From Sycobia sp. Sy_11 (taxonomy: Eukaryota > Arthropoda > Insecta > Hymenoptera > Epichrysomallidae): 64,000 nt of DNA. Each line of letters opens with the position of its first letter. Position 1 is the stretch's first letter. Position numbers and translations under genes: made by a program. The notes under the pieces are model-generated. The model saw nothing but the letters and a program-made list of their open reading frames with translations, did no database searches and was not told the origin of the DNA. Below are positions 39,548-51,037 of the stretch, piece by piece. The stretch spans positions 124,001-188,000 of the forward strand of contig JACCIC010000212.1 in NCBI GenBank assembly GCA_018907035.1, given 5' to 3'.

Positions 39548-40865
39548 ATGTCAATTGCAACGCCAATTTGGACAGCACTCATTTTGATTCAGGGTAAGGT
39601 TTTCACCGATCACTTTTATAGATTGCTTGTCTGTATAATATATGCTTCAAAAGCGTTAAAATTCATTCGATTATTCTTGAATAACTTAATTATTCAAAAA
39701 TTCAATACCATTTGCTAATCTTCCTCGTAACGACTAAATTTCAGTGTGTTATGCCTCAAGTGCGCGCCCAGCGCCGTATATCACAGGCGGTACGGACGCC
39801 CTTCCCGGCGAGTTCCCGTACCAGATCTTGATCCAACACGGCGCGCCGCCGATAATCAAATACCAGCCCGTCTGCGGCGGATCGATCGTGAACGAGCACT
39901 GGGTCCTCACCTCGGGGCAATGCATCAATTTCATCCCATGGAGGATCGGCAAGGCGCTGGTCAAGGCCGGGAAGCACGAGCTGCGCCGCGACGGCGAGTA
40001 CGTGCAGACCTCGGAGGTTCTCCTCCATCTCGTTCACCAGAGATATCGGACGTGAGCATTGACGACGCGCGCCTCGCCGCTTAAAACGAGCGATTCCACG
40101 CGCACTAATGGACATTTGCATTCCCTCTCCCACCGCCCGTTCCTACCGCCCGCTGCGATTCCAGAAACTTCGAGCCGATCAAGTTGTACGATGTCGGCCT
40201 GCTGAAGCTGAGGACGCCCCTCGAGCTGAACGAGCGCGTGAGGCCCGTCCGGCTTCCGGGGGCATTCGGCGTGCCGCGCCGCTCGGCGCTGCTGACCGGC
40301 TGGGGATCCGTATCGTCCGGGCTGATAACCAAGCTGCCCGAGGTGCTGCAGGTGGCAAGCGTCGCAATTATCACCGAGGATTATTGCAACGATGCCCTGC
40401 GCGCATGGGCGTCGGCCGAGATCGTTACCGATCTGCAGTTCTGTACGGGTCCTCTCGACAAGGGCATCGCCGCCTGCACCGTCAGTATAATTCAACTGCG
40501 TTTTCGTTCTTTTATTTATTTATTTTTTTCTGTATATTCTGAATCTTTCGTATCTGACACAGAAATATCGTTATAGAATATTATAAATATTTAATTGAAT
40601 CACCTTCTGTGTACTCTATTATTAATGTTATCGAGAAAAAGTATTAATTACTAGAGGCCGAATTCTCTTTTTGCTGAATATTTTGATATCAACATTACAG
40701 GGCGATGTTGGCGATCCACTAGTTCAAATAAAGAACGGAGAGTACATTCAGATCGGTATTGCTTCTTGGGGACCGTATCCATGTGGTAGATCTGGTTCGC
40801 CAACTATCTTCACCCTTACGTCAGCCTTCGTCGATTGGATTCACGAAAGAATTGCCGAAAATTAA
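39548..40865 (+). CDS. SP2: secreted S1A serine protease homolog, inactive
   Basis: Exons are 39548-39593, 39745-40051, 40165-40480 and 40701-40865 (phases 1, 2, 0), giving 277 residues. The third intron uses the less common donor GTCAGT. A signal peptide ends about residue 19-21 (WTALILIQVCYASS). The mature start is ITGG at residues 28-31, preceded by Tyr rather than Arg or Lys. TSGQC places Gln74 at the catalytic His. Asp127 is kept (YDVGLLKL). GDVGDP places Val226 at the catalytic Ser. All three disulfide pairs remain. With two triad residues lost it is predicted to be a non-catalytic homolog. Gln for His and the GD(A/V)GDP signature are shared with SP1, so the two probably duplicated after catalysis was lost. 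The coding sequence is strongly GC-rich. AATAAA follows the stop at 40,929. Confidence 0.92.
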
Positions 40866-40928
40866 TGGCACTGAGTAGAAAAAGGACATTATAATATATT
40901 CAACCCGCTATTTTTGAATTCTGTTGTA

Positions 40929-40934
40929 AATAAA
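40929..40934 (+). promoter_or_regulatory. SP2 polyadenylation signal
   Basis: AATAAA 64 bp after the SP2 stop codon. Confidence 0.55.
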
Positions 40935-41443
40935 TAATCTGTAAATTAATCTGCCATTAACTTAATAAGCCATTATCTCCACGACGTATCTGAATAAATA
41001 AATCTTTTCGATAACAGTATGTAAAAAGAGTTTATAAAACGATACTACTTGTTAAACATTTTACAAAAATAAATATAAGACACAAGAAATGAAAATTCGA
41101 GTAAATATTCGATCTGTTATTATAATGCTCAGATTTCATTTTCCATATGAATAAAATATTTTCTTATTACAATCAAAGTCATTCATAATTTTTTCATATC
41201 GTTCGCAAAAATAACAATTATAATTGCTTTTGGCGAAATCTCTAGCAGGGAAATAACAAATACACATTGTTAGCTGGTATTCAATCTGGAATTAAATGTC
41301 ATCTGTAAGTCAAGAAACATTCGGATATTACAAGTTCATTTTTGCTACATCTACCTAGTAATGAAAAAGCTAAATCTATTAATACACTGTTGCACTGATA
41401 TCGTTTTGTTCTATATCTGTGACTGACGTACGACCTTCGTAAA

Positions 41444-41472
41444 TGATAAAGTAATTTTTGAACAACTTATCA
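41444..41472. promoter_or_regulatory. Two GATA-type sites upstream of SP3
   Basis: TGATAA at 41,444 and TTATCA at 41,467, 97 and 74 bp before the ATG. The second sits in CTTATCAGA, also found 77 bp before the SP4 ATG. Confidence 0.45.
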
Positions 41473-41540
41473 GATGCACTATGCAGGCTTACATCGATTG
41501 CAATTGCTTTCTGTGAATAAGTTATTGTGGCGAACTCGTG

Positions 41541-43127
41541 ATGGAAATACTATTGAAGTTTTATTTTCTGGCCTCTCTGTTAGTTACTGCACATGGAAGT
41601 ACGTATAACAAGAGAACAGTACTTTATATAATATTAAATATTTACTTATTTCATTTATACATTTACTTGACGTAATTAATTGAATGCGTACCGAGACGGA
41701 TATTACAAAGATTTGTTTATCTAGGGGATTGGGCACGAATAGTCGGTGGCCACGATGCATTACGCGGTCAATTTCCCCATCAGGTGTCGTTGCAATTTGG
41801 ATTGCCGCCGATAATTCCCTTTGCGCACTTCTGTAGCGGTAGTATAATCCTCGAGCGCTGGATTCTTACGGCAGCCCACTGTACGAAGCAGATTCCAAAA
41901 ATCGGAATGTTCGTCGTCAAAGCGGGCAAGTATAATCTTTGGAGAAATGAAGGCACGGAACAGACGGTGCTCGTTCGGGCTTCGTACCCGCACGAAAGGT
42001 ACACTGGTAACGTGTGAGTTTTGCAAAATCTACTTTAATTTTTTGGCCTTCCTGCAGTAATTACGACAATGTTTATCCATTAGTTCATTATTTGCGACTA
42101 GTAATTATCGATAGTGAATCAAAACAATTCCAACGGCAAAACAGTCACTATTGGCCGCCACGTTTTACTTCTATATACTCAAATATTTTTTTTATTATAT
42201 TTAATTGGGTTATTCTCGATTGGATTTATTCATACGTATAATTATCTTCGATTAATCAAAGATGATAGATAAGCTTATCTATAATTTTTTGCACTTCTTA
42301 TATTGAGATAGTGTATCTGATACACGGATAATATAACTCAAATCGATGAATAGATTTCTTATCATTGATGCACGTATTATGGAACTCGAGAAAACAGAAA
42401 TAGTTAATATTCTAATTAAATTGAAGATAATTCCGCCACAATTATTTCTCCAGCCCAAACTCTTTTACAATTAATGTTATTGTCATTATTCGTTAACATC
42501 TGGGTTTTTTCTTCCAGCGCCACCGATCCGTACGACATCGCTTTGATTAAGCTATCAATGCCATTGCGCCTGACTCCAAGCGTCTCCGTAATTCAGCTGC
42601 CGGTGAAAAATAGCGAACCGACCGGTGAGGTCATTTTGTCGGGGTGGGGATCAGTCACGAACGATACCTACAGTCCCTATTATCCAGCCATCCTCCAGAC
42701 CGCCACCCTGACGATACTCGACCGGGATTCTTGCGACAAGGCGGTCGCCGCTGTCGCCCTGACCGAGGGACAGACGATAGAGCACGCGATTAAAGCCACC
42801 AACGTCTGCACCGGACCGCTGAACGGCGGAATTTCCGCCTGTAACGTAAGTATGGGATAGGCTCCACGATGCCCAGGCATTGGGCTCTGGGCGTGGGCGC
42901 GAAGCTTTGCGATGGGCATTTCTATCAGGCCCCATGTATATTTTTCCTTATAGGGAGACTCCGGCGGTCCCCTAATTTCGAGAAAGAAGAACGAACGGGA
43001 CGAGATAGTGGGAATAGTCTCTTGGAGCCTGCTACCGTGCGCGCGCAAAGGTGCACCGACGGTGTATGCTCGAGTGTCGTCGTTTATAGACTGGATTTAC
43101 ATCACCATAACGGATAATTCGATTTAA
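41541..43127 (+). CDS. SP3: secreted chymotrypsin/elastase-like serine protease
   Basis: Exons are 41541-41598, 41725-42013, 42518-42845 and 42954-43127 (phases 1, 2, 0), giving 282 residues. The signal peptide is [20 protein letters not shown] short propeptide RDWAR ends in Arg24 before IVGG, a standard trypsin-type activation site. The full triad is present: His71 in TAAHC, Asp122 in YDIALIKL and Ser228 in GDSGGP. Specificity positions read Ser189 (six before the nucleophile), Ser216 in VSWSL and Thr226 in APTVY, so it is not trypsin-like; a chymotrypsin- or elastase-like preference is expected. The three usual disulfide pairs are present. It should be a secreted, probably digestive, endopeptidase; the gut role is inferred from family and GATA motifs. 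ATTAAA at 43,164 may be the polyadenylation signal. It is the most canonical member of the array. Confidence 0.95.
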
Positions 43128-44089
43128 TGCAGGCTTAATTGAAAATTGCTCATGCCGGCAGATATTAAAAATGAATAGAATATTATACTCCAGCTTATTC
43201 TGTAGACATTTCTATTGTCATTTATTGTATTATTACAGTTTTGTTATAATTCCAGCTTTGTAATAATATTTCTTTGAATTACACATTTATTATGCAAAGA
43301 TTAGATCAGAGTTTAAAGAACATATTCAAATAAAATTCAAGCACTGTTAAAACTCGGTGGATTTAACGCATTGATACAATATCTTTCAAATATGTATCCT
43401 GTATGTATTGGTTCTATAAAATGAGCAATGAATTTATGTGTCCTATTACATAATATTTATATCGTTTTCTAACAGATCCTAATAGAATTATGCGGTAAAT
43501 TTCTTAATATTATTTTTTTTTTAGTTTTATTTAATTATATAATTTTTCGATTATATCGATGAAAGTACTATATAAAATATTTCTTTTAATTTTCAAAACC
43601 TCAGTATTTAATTTTCAATGCCATTGATATTAAAAATTTTCCATTTTTGATTGCAGATTGATTCATTTAAATCTACTTTGAGAAATTTGTAAAATCATAC
43701 TTATAAATATTTGCAACTGAAAATTAATGTTTACCACTTTTAAATTCTTTACAAATAAAATACATTCAAGATCTAATATAAAATATTTGTTTTTTAAATA
43801 TAAACTGTGGTGAACTTTATCTATTGAATAAGACAGAAGCATGTATTAGCTTCACTTATATAAGTGTACACAAAAGCATGAAAAAATTAAGGAAAATATT
43901 ACTTAAGTATAGTAGTATTCTCGATCTATTTCTGCTATATCACTGAATGGGCACAGAAATTATTATTGAATCAGATTTTCATAGAGAACAGTTTATCCTT
44001 CTATTAGCGTTTTAATTAGAATATTTACAAAAATCACACAAAATGGTTACAAAAATTAGAAATACAATTCTTATGTGTACGTCTGTATC

Positions 44090-44095
44090 TTATCA
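44090..44095 (-). promoter_or_regulatory. GATA-type site upstream of SP4
   Basis: TTATCA within CTTATCAGA, 77 bp before the chosen ATG and 30 bp before the TATA box. Context and spacing match the SP3 upstream site. Confidence 0.45.
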
Positions 44096-44124
44096 GACCA
44101 CACTGTTACTCTTTAATGAACTAG

Positions 44125-44131
44125 TATAAAA
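44125..44131 (+). promoter_or_regulatory. TATA box of SP4
   Basis: TATAAAA with an initiator-like TCATTG about 25 bp downstream (near 44,150). A start there excludes the upstream in-frame ATG at 44,140 and supports translation from 44,167. Confidence 0.65.
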
Positions 44132-44166
44132 TATATATCATGACTAAATTCATTGCCATACTTAAA

Positions 44167-46122
44167 ATGAGTCTCAAAACTAACGTACCAATATGCCTTT
44201 TCATTCTTTCATATGCAGGTGAGTTATATATGTCTTAAATTTAAACAGACTTTAACTATAAATTTATTATTTAGTTTATGAACTATTCATTTAATATTAA
44301 TTAAGTTAAAATTCTTATGCTTTTTCTCTCATATTAACTATTATTTAATTTATTAAAGCAAAATAACATTTAACTGAATGAATCCATATTTTCTTAATTC
44401 TAGCTATTAAATTGAATTCTAACTATCACTAAGATAAATATTAAAATAAAATGATCTTTGCATTGAATTAAATTTTTAATTTGAACAAGTGTAAAATTTG
44501 ACATCATTGAATAAGATAGAATGTTTATAGCTAATCTACAATATTAAAATAATTTTTTTTCTCACTGTTACATCGATATTTCTACTGCAATATAATATCA
44601 TGTTATTGCACAGTATTATACAGTATTGATGTATGGCATTTTAACGAAAATTTATCATTATTCAATGCTGTTGCTTACAGTTATTATCATCCATTTCTTA
44701 TAATGCAGGCTTAGCGTTATCCATCATCGCCGGCCACAATGCCAAACCAAACAAGTTTCCTTACTTGGTGTCGATCGTAGCCTATTCGAAAAATTCGCCC
44801 TACCTGCGAAATATCTGCGCTGGCAATATCATTGCCCCGTACTGGATCCTGACTGCCGCTCACTGTATCGATGCCATAAAGACGGAATTTAAATTTTTCC
44901 AAGTGTTCCTGTTAGCGGGGACAGTAGACATCGGCGGGTGGGAGCCAACCCAACAGTTTTCCTTCATTCTGTCTTATCATAAGCATCCAAAGTTTAGAGG
45001 TTTGAAGTACGTTGATTCATAAAGTTTAGGGCTTACTCAAATTGACGGTTACGGTTAGATTAGATTTGCAACATATATATATACTATATTTCCGACATTA
45101 CATTCCAAAGAGACTATTTGGAATCGATAAGTGTTCATGGTCAATCACGGCTTGTAGAATTTAGGCACTGTCCATCGGTCATCATAAATCAAGAAGAATT
45201 ATGATTGAGCATGTGCAAACACACGAGGGACAAAACACTATGTTTATTTCTAGAAGTAGTCTGTCTGAAAATCACCACTCATCTTCGCCATAATAAATTC
45301 TACGCGCTGGCACTGGCTCATGGACACATGAACCGATCGATTCTAATTAGTTACGTTCGATAGTTATTTCGATGGCACGATAAGCGTATATTATTTAGTT
45401 CTACGTGCAGATAAAATATTGGAAAAAATTGAATCAACTTTTTAATCAGTTCGTTTTAAAAATTTCAGTTCCGTCGGTGGTTATGACATAGGTTTACTCA
45501 AGCTATATAAGCTACTGTATTACAATAGATCGGTAGCTCCAATTGGCCTTTCTACCAAAAAGGGAGATCCTGCTGGAAAAGCTATAATAGCCGGCTGGGG
45601 CGCAATAAAGTACGTATCCGGCGGCAATCACATATTTCCGCGGATTCTACAGACCACAAATGTACAGATTCTAAATCACTCGTTATGCCGTTATTTTGCA
45701 AAGGCGATCCTCGAACAAGAGGGTATGGAGTATTCTGATGATATAATCAGCGATACTCACGTCTGCAGTGTATCGCTCGGTGAAGGGAATTCAGGATGTA
45801 CTGTAAGTTATCACACGAAAAATTTTTCACATTGAGCACTAATATAGTAATAAATCATAAATGCTACTATTCATTTATATCAATGCTAATTATATATATG
45901 TAATAATAGTAATAACAGTAATAACATGTGCTACGTATCATTTAGGGCGATTCTGGTGCTCCGCTAGTTCAGTATCATGTCTCTGGTGTGCCCCAAATAG
46001 TTGGAATTCTTTCTTATATGGCAACACCATGTGGGCGTGTCGGAGGTCCAACTGTATACGTTAAGGTTTCTGATTTCATCGACTGGATTATAGAAACTAT
46101 ACATTCGAATTACCGTACTTAA
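44167..46122 (+). CDS. SP4: secreted elastase-like serine protease, no activation site
   Basis: Exons are 44167-44218, 44709-45006, 45469-45802 and 45946-46122 (phases 1, 2, 0), giving 286 residues. The start was chosen from the promoter position; an upstream in-frame ATG exists at 44,140. The triad is complete: His69 in TAAHC, Asp123 in YDIGLLKL, Ser231 in GDSGAP. Pocket positions read Ser189, Met216 (LSYMA) and Thr226 (GPTVY), and Tyr replaces Trp215. A bulky residue at 216 with Thr226 resembles elastase and suggests small P1 side chains. The mature-type N-terminus IIAG (23-26) follows the signal peptide almost directly (GLALS, then IIAG) with no Arg or Lys before it. Signal peptidase could expose Ile23 directly or leave a Leu-Ser dipeptide. 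A WEPTQQ segment is shared with SP5. ATTAAA follows the stop at 46,130. Confidence 0.92.
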
Positions 46123-46129
46123 GTCGATT

Positions 46130-46135
46130 ATTAAA
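46130..46135 (+). promoter_or_regulatory. SP4 polyadenylation signal (variant)
   Basis: ATTAAA 8 bp after the SP4 stop codon; a plausible but not certain signal. Confidence 0.35.
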
Positions 46136-47309
46136 TTCAAATTATTGATAAAACTATTTACATTTACATTGAGTATAAGCTAATGGATGGATAATCGTCA
46201 AATTGAACTGTTTTTGAATTATTTTAGAATATTATCAAGTTTGCATGTATACGCTGTATATTTGAAAAAAAGCATTCAAGCGTAGATAAATTTATAATAC
46301 AGTGAATAATATTGAAAATTATATTATTATTTATTATGTAATAGTGCGGAAAAATTACGATATTTATTGTCTTTATGAAACATGTACAGAATCTTACCTA
46401 TCAGATTATTATACTTATACTTCAAATTGAAGATTATATAAACTAGGTTTGGTCGTATGAACACGATATAGATCTTAAACTATTATAAAAATGTTTATAA
46501 ATGTAAATATTAATTATGCAGAAGTATTACGTTTCCTACTTAGTTCAAATTATGGTTTTATAGTTTAAAATTAGAAAAGAACTTTTGCGTTAGAGTAAAA
46601 TGCAATAATTTAATTGTATTGTTATTGTTATAAAATAAGTTTAAATTAATCTTGAAGATAAATTTTTGGAATGAAAAAGGATGCCTCTGTATTTCTTATT
46701 TGTTTCCAATAACAAAGCCTTTGCTTGTTTCTAATCGCAAATTACGCAGTCTGCTTAAGCTATAATCTATCGTCAGAGTAAGTACTTCACCATTAAATTT
46801 TTCTTTTAGTAATTTTCTCAGCTGTAGCTATGCATAAAAATTTTTGAAAATTCTTAAGAATAAATATATAATAGATATAGCTTAAAAAAAACATTAAATT
46901 ATTAAAATTCTTAATCACCTTAAAACTTCTTCATTGCTTAATTGCCGAAAGACATGTCGATTTTAGGTATCCCTTTTATGAAATGAGTCAAGTGTTAAAT
47001 ATATTACCTTATATTATATTGCATAATTTAAATTCATTGTTCAATACATAAAATTACTTCCTAATTACTTCCACAGCATTTATAACTAATTGAAAAGGTA
47101 ACTAACTTTCTTTTATAATTAATTTCAAATATAAAAATTATTGTATTTATTACAAAAAGTTTTAAGAAGTATAATATTTGAGGAATTGTCTTAAAAAATG
47201 TTTCTAGTGTGAAATGCGGTAAGTAAACGTTTTTATAAATTAGATCTCGATTGCGAGAAGTGTATAGATTGTACTTATATCACCACAATGTTCAATACAA
47301 AAGAATTTT

Positions 47310-47390
47310 CTAAGACCGATAATAATATTTATTAATTTAAATCAAAACAATTGACATAAGTACAATTTTTAATTTTAATTTTTTTAAGAT
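47310..47390. mobile_element. MITE-family end fragment
   Basis: AAGACCGATAATAATATTTATTAATTTAAATCAAAACAATTGACATAAGTACAA-type sequence matches the right terminal repeat of the copy at 62,573-62,924. The rest of the element is missing. Confidence 0.6.
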
Positions 47391-50300
47391 TTCTATAAAT
47401 TGTGTGAATATTATATACATTGAATAGTATTATTACAATTATTTCATACCGTTTTGTAAGAGGAGGAATTTAAGATTTTCTGATTACTGAAAAATTCGAA
47501 TATTGCAGGTTTCGATATATTTAACATATTATTACAGATTCATTCAACGAATTAGAAGAGATTGAGATTCAACTTGGAGTGAATAAATTTTTATTTATTG
47601 AGAGAATTATTTTACATGCAGTTCCGAATAAATATTCTATCGCTATATTGAATAAATGTTCAGCTTACATAAAAGTTATTTTATACTTTTAAATCATCCA
47701 GAACGTTGAAAATCTTCCAAACTCTTTTAAATTGAAGTTTTAATAATGTCTAGTTATGGCCAACGTCATACATTATATTGGAACTATTATAGTATATAAG
47801 CATCACACGAGACATTTAGCTATAAATTGATCAAGTAGTTAATATATTCACACATCAATATTAACATTTATGAATACATTGTCGTTATCGATGAAAAAAG
47901 TAAACAAAAATTTCTACATCCGTAAAATTTTTGGAACTTGCAGATAACGTTTATTTAATTTTTTGTGGAATAGTTTTGGTAAGGTTGGAAAGCTCTTTTT
48001 TAAGTCATCGTAATTTAATTGACCTCAGGATTCATCATCTCGAATGGTTTACATTCCTACGAAATCTTATACAAAATTCAAATTTGATAACTTTGAAAAC
48101 TAACTTTTACACTTCGCTGAAATTTCTCATAGATTTCATATTTTCTCACAAACGTATGATTTTTTTTTCATTTTCCCTCGTATGTAGCAATACATCTATA
48201 AACCGCATTAGAAATTTAAAATTTTAGTCTAATATTGTGGGAAATCATGAATTAGTCGAAGGTAACGAAGAAAAGAACTAAAATGAAATAAGGCTCGTAA
48301 TCTGGAGGTCTTCATAATATGTAAACCATAAAATTTTAACTTTGTAACATATTGAGGATAACTGACGTATGTATACTAATCGATTCGAGATATTATCTCG
48401 GTATAGATACAAATCTTATTCCATCAATTTATTTACTTCTTATTCTTTTTCGGGTATGAGACCGATTATGAATTAATTAGGAATGCGAATTTTGTTCCCT
48501 TCATTACTCATGTATTATCATGATATTATCATGATATTAATGCAATTTTCACAAAATACATGGAATGGTATGTACCATTCACGGTATAGTTGATTGAAGT
48601 GAAGTTAAACTGTTTCCATGCGAAAGCTCTCGCAATACGCGCTCAATTGGTTTCTGGATATATGGCAATTTTTTCTATGCACAGCGTTCTCATTTCAAAT
48701 TACATAAGCAACAAAAGAGATGAATGGATTCTTGATCTGCTGAGGCAAAAATTTTCAGCACCCTCGATTTTACTTAAATTCATACGTGGATTTTATGGCA
48801 TTTAAGAATTCATTTCATCATATCTGGTCCACATACATATTGCTATAATTATAGCTATTACATAGATCTTTCGTCTTATCCTCATACATTCTCATCTTTT
48901 TTTTCACTCATGTGTAAGAAACTTACTTAGGAGTATTATCATAAATGATAAATAGAATATTGACAATTTAATTATACTCATTTTCATTTTATCGAAAATA
49001 GTTATGCACGAAGATTGATGTTGCTGTTTTTCACAAGCAATGCAGATCTTCTCACATTTCATAAGTTATTTTTAAATTGAGATAAACTTTTGTCACAACT
49101 TTAGTTGTAGTTGGATTTTTAGTTAAATATCTATATCTTTCTTCAGCAGCAATAAATACATAATAAAGTAAAGATATGGATAGTTTATTGGTAATACATA
49201 TTCCTTTTTTTATAGATTTGTTAAATTAAACTAGCTAGGGCTTATACGTTCTACTTATAATCTTCTGCTGTCTTTTTTCTGGATTTGACTATTATATTAA
49301 AATCCATATTAAGAGATCTTAGTTTATTAAGTTAGTTATATTATTGTAGCCATGTTTCATGATGGGATTAGTTTTCAGGAATATTGACTTATATATAATT
49401 CCCACTCACACTTTTTGTCTAGCCATAAGATATCGAATTCTGACTCGTTAATTAATCCAATTAGTCATCATAAATTCGTTCATAGTTGGTTGTAAATTAA
49501 ATACTTGGATTCATATAAAAAAATTTCGTAATTATATGATTGCTAATTAATAAATCCTTTGTCAGACGTGCACAAGTGTTTCCTATCATCAATTGGCCTT
49601 GAAACATATTGGTCTAATCTTAGTGGTAATACGCAACAGTTTATTGCATTTCTGATGAGGATAATTTTTTTTATAGGTACTGTGTTTAATCATTGTTAAA
49701 ATAAGAGGTTTTATTTAATCGATTCTTTACGTCTAGACATTAAAGGGAAATTATCATTTACTACAATTAGAGATATATTATTCTACAATAATGAAATGAA
49801 GCTTTCAAACTTGATTTATAAGCACAATACAATTTCTGTTTATCGTTTGATAACAAACATAATTATGTAAATCTGTCTGATTGCATGAAATTTTTGACGA
49901 AAAATCAAAAGCAACTTTTTTTCAATCTTATAATATAAACATATAGTAAAGAGAAAATCAAAAACACTAGTGATAGAATAATATGTATTTTTTATATGAG
50001 AACAATTGTAACATACGGAGATGATATATGAAAATAATTAGTTCTTTGAATAGATTAGATACTTATTCATGACAGAATCTTCAAGAATATTTTAACTAGC
50101 AGCCCATATGGAAATAAAGAGTCACCTAAAAAATAAAGTGAATTCTCATTATGGAAAATGAATATTTTTATGACATCAAATTATATTATTATTTTATATA
50201 ATAATAATAATTTGTAATTATAGTAATTTTTCAGTAATTATAACTTGACTTTTTTATTATCTAATTTATTTTTCAACTAAACAATTGTTTAATATTTCTT

Positions 50301-50419
50301 CCATGTCTTTCTGATAAAGAAATAATGGCACGTGTATTTATTTTATGGCTGGCAAAGGCGATGGCTATGAAGACGTCAAAAGCTTCATTCATTTAATTAA
50401 TGACGGTGGTTATAAACAA

Positions 50420-50530
50420 GGGCAGTTTGACTGTCATTATATTTGTATAATATATTATGGTATAAAGACCGATAAAAATATTTCTTAATTTAATTCAGAA
50501 CAGTCGACATAAGTACTATTATTAATTTTT
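50420..50530. mobile_element. MITE-family end fragment
   Basis: GACTGTCATTAT, then AAAGACCGATAAAAATATTT and CAGAACAGTCGACATAAGTA match the same family in the orientation of the right end. The fragment may extend left of 50,420, but no left terminal repeat was found. Confidence 0.65.
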
Positions 50531-50988
50531 ATTTATAAAGTATTTGAGAAAATCACAGTATTGAATAGGATATTTTGACAATATTTTACAGTTCAATGAA
50601 TTGAATGAAAAATTTACATTAGTGAATAAACAGTTCGCCCCTAGGCTTATGAAGCTATAATCATTAACTAGAAATCATAGAATTATACATTTTCCACAAT
50701 CATCATTTGCTTACGATAGTTTAATGCAATATGTATAATTAACTATTCATCCAACTATTACGATTCTCATAGAATCTTAAGTGATAAAATACGATTCTTC
50801 AGTTACATGCATTCCCACAGATCTATATAGAAGCTCTAAGAAAAATAAGAAATAAATTAATAAAAAATGTATATTGAAAGCTAACTAAAATTTAAACAAA
50901 CAGATTATGGTAAATAGTTCAACAAAGAATTAGTGTTAATTATGCTTCATGATATATTAGAATATTGAGCAATCTAAAGTATAGTTGG

Positions 50989-50995
50989 TATAAAT
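50989..50995 (+). promoter_or_regulatory. TATA box of SP5
   Basis: TATAAAT 49 bp before the ATG, with an initiator-like TTCATTTG near 51,019. Confidence 0.6.
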
Positions 50996-51037
50996 TGTCT
51001 TCCATATAATAGCTTATATTCATTTGAAACTGTGAGA

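Larger units (their letters stand above)
40866..41540. other. SP2-SP3 intergenic DNA
   Basis: AT-rich spacer. It holds the SP2 polyadenylation signal and two GATA-type sites in front of SP3. No TATA box is evident at the expected distance from SP3. Confidence 0.6.
43128..44166. other. SP3-SP4 intergenic DNA
   Basis: AT-rich spacer with the SP3 3' end (ATTAAA at 43,164), and at its right end a GATA-type site and TATA box for SP4. No other gene seen. Confidence 0.6.
46123..51037. other. SP4-SP5 intergenic DNA
   Basis: The largest spacer in the array, almost 5 kb and AT-rich. It contains two right-end fragments of the MITE family (listed separately). A TATATAAGCATCAC promoter-like sequence at about 47,795 is followed by no signal-peptide exon or protease motif, so it may be a dead promoter or chance. 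Frames at 47,931 and 48,590 (98 and 71 codons) show no family features. Confidence 0.5.

Noticed and set aside
44140..44166. Earlier in-frame ATG for SP4
   Set aside because: It lies 15 bp from the TATA box, before the likely transcription start; the 44,167 ATG also gives a more typical signal peptide.
47795..47915. TATATAAG promoter-like sequence as a missing paralog between SP4 and SP5
   Set aside because: No signal-peptide exon, TAAHC-like or [10 protein letters not shown] motif follows in the spacer.
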